Assembly: GCF_005887095.1 (NCBI RefSeq)
Contig: NZ_PNCI01000035.1
Location: forward strand, 124,001 to 188,000
DNA: 64,000 nt
Reading direction: 5' to 3'
Origin: Pseudoalteromonas rubra
GTDB taxonomy: Bacteria; Pseudomonadota; Gammaproteobacteria; Enterobacterales; Alteromonadaceae
The notes under the pieces were generated by a model. That model worked only from the letters and a program-made list of their open reading frames with translations, did not search any database and was not told the origin of the DNA. This document shows positions 63,041 through 64,000 of this stretch, piece after piece (position 1 is the stretch's first letter; each line of letters starts with the position of its first letter). The position numbers were made by a program, and so were the translations under genes.

Positions 63041-64000
63041 ATGATGTCAGAATCTACGGGTTCAGCGTCGCCAAACTGGCGCACGCTATTTGCGTTTTTC
63101 GTGCCTTCCCTGATTGGGGTGTTGTTGTTTATGACTCCATTTCCATCCGGCGAGGTCATGACCATTCCAATTGCTGTGATGGCGAAGACTCTGCAAGGCT
63201 GGATAGCGCCCTTTGCACAGGCTATGATAGTGACCATAGTGTGTATCACCGGATTAATGAGTGCATTTGTTGCGCTGGTTAAGCCCAGACAGCTGTTAAA
63301 AAACCATTTATTCAGACATTTGTTTGCCGTGAGTCCGATCTGGTTGGTTACCCGCCTTGCTGGTATGGCCTTTATGCTGATGACCTACTTTAAAGTAGGG
63401 CCAGAAGCAATTCACTCTGCACATACGGGTTCCCTGGTGCTCAATGACCTATTACCTGTGCTGTTTTCTGTTTTTGTCTTAGCCGGTCTGTTGCTGCCAT
63501 TGCTGCTGAATTTTGGTTTGCTGGAACTGGTGGGGACTTTACTGACTAAGGTGATGCGTCCTTTATTCGGTGTGCCTGGTCGAAGTGCCGTAAACTGTGT
63601 GGCATCCTGGCTGGGGGATGGTAGTGTAGGTATTCTGATGACGTCTCGTCAGTACGAAGATAAGCACTATACGCAAAGAGAAGCCGCTATCATAGGCACC
63701 ACTTTCTCTGCAGTTTCTATTACCTTTTGTCTGGTTGTCATTGGTCAGGTTAAACTGGAGCATTTGTTCGCGCCATTTTACTTAACCGTGTGTGCGGCGG
63801 GGATTGCGGCAGCGATTATTGTCCCGCGTTTGCCACCTCTGAGATGGAAAAAAGACTGTTATGTTGACGGCAGTGATGCCAACCCGGGCGCCGAGCTGGT
63901 GCCTGACGGTAAGACGTTATTTGGCCATGCGTTCGATGTTGCCCTGGCAAAAGCGGAAAAAGCGCCAGGGGTAAAAGGGACATTGAAAGAAGGCGTGCAC
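63041..64000 (+). CDS. YjiH-family nucleoside-recognition membrane protein (cut by window end)
   Basis: 320 codons are visible and the frame stays open to base 64000. The start is ATG 63041 (or ATG 63044). It has many hydrophobic segments (FAFFVPSLIGVLLFMTPF, TIPIAVMAKTLQGWIAPFAQ, LPVLFSVFVLAGLLLPLLLN) and the gate-domain signature SAVNCVASWLGDGSVGILMT, typical of YjiH/nucleoside-recognition proteins. Transport substrate unknown. It is separated from bamC by the terminator, so it has its own promoter in a short gap that I cannot resolve. Confidence 0.85.
   Translation, partial: MMSESTGSASPNWRTLFAFFVPSLIGVLLFMTPFPSGEVMTIPIAVMAKTLQGWIAPFAQAMIVTIVCITGLMSAFVALVKPRQLLKNHLFRHLFAVSPIWLVTRLAGMAFMLMTYFKVGPEAIHSAHTGSLVLNDLLPVLFSVFVLAGLLLPLLLNFGLLELVGTLLTKVMRPLFGVPGRSAVNCVASWLGDGSVGILMTSRQYEDKHYTQREAAIIGTTFSAVSITFCLVVIGQVKLEHLFAPFYLTVCAAGIAAAIIVPRLPPLRWKKDCYVDGSDANPGAELVPDGKTLFGHAFDVALAKAEKAPGVKGTLKEGVH

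Overview
This 64 kb window is a stretch of gammaproteobacterial chromosome. It most resembles Alteromonadales, probably Pseudoalteromonas. That inference rests on family resemblance and on gene order shared with E. coli and its relatives: corB-ypjD-ffh, rpsP-rimM-trmD-rplS, tyrA/pheA, smrB/prmB-aroC, sdhE-ygfX and nadB/rpoE-rseABC-lepA-lepB-rnc-era-recO-pdxJ. No search could be run. I see no rRNA, tRNA, CRISPR array, insertion sequence or prophage. The region is mostly core genome with small accessory inserts.

Layout. Bases 1-3.5 kb hold a truncated corB-like gene, ypjD and ffh. From 3.5 to 9.2 kb is a heme-uptake locus: an hmuTUV-hugZ operon and a divergent TonB-dependent heme receptor, sharing a promoter region with a Fur box. 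From 9.2 to 14.2 kb come the rpsP-rplS operon and the convergent aromatic amino acid genes tyrA and pheA. tyrA has tandem TyrR-like boxes. pheA is preceded by a complete leader-peptide attenuator (pheL, 16 aa, six Phe codons). From 14.3 to 20.6 kb there are signalling genes: a PAS-GGDEF-EAL protein, a STAS protein with a response regulator/phosphatase/kinase, and a GAF protein. A class I aminotransferase, SOS-regulated yebG and comEA follow.

From 23 to 35 kb the content is more accessory. It includes a TonB-dependent receptor/periplasmic binding protein pair, and divergent to it a 52-codon gene whose product looks like a ribosomally made precursor peptide (basic leader, GGG, core with Trp and Cys). 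Next come dsbB, a Nudix hydrolase, a decayed DUF418-like fragment, a MerR regulator divergent from a methyltransferase, an S41 peptidase, fadR, a 2-Cys peroxiredoxin, a coupled pair of very small genes and a two-receiver response regulator.

From 35 to 50 kb are smrB, prmB, aroC, a Fur-box-preceded sodA operon, yghU, a multidomain secreted GH18 chitinase, an MscS channel, lrgAB, a crotonase, a yciU-like gene, a DUF481 porin-like protein, slyD, ygfZ and sdhE-ygfX. From 50 to 64 kb are nadB, the sigma-E operon with its own sigma-E-type promoter, the lepA-to-pdxJ block, bcp, gcvR, bamC (without the usual dapA) and a truncated YjiH-family membrane protein.

Shared themes. Iron and oxidative stress: two Fur boxes, heme uptake, Mn-SOD and peroxiredoxins. 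Envelope stress and biogenesis: rpoE-rseABC, bamC, lepB and dsbB. Aromatic amino acid supply: aroC, tyrA, pheA and possibly the aminotransferase. The best candidate for something undescribed is the orphan peptide gene at 26585-26743 beside the TonB receptor operon. The pheL attenuator is the best-supported element of a kind often missed in annotation.
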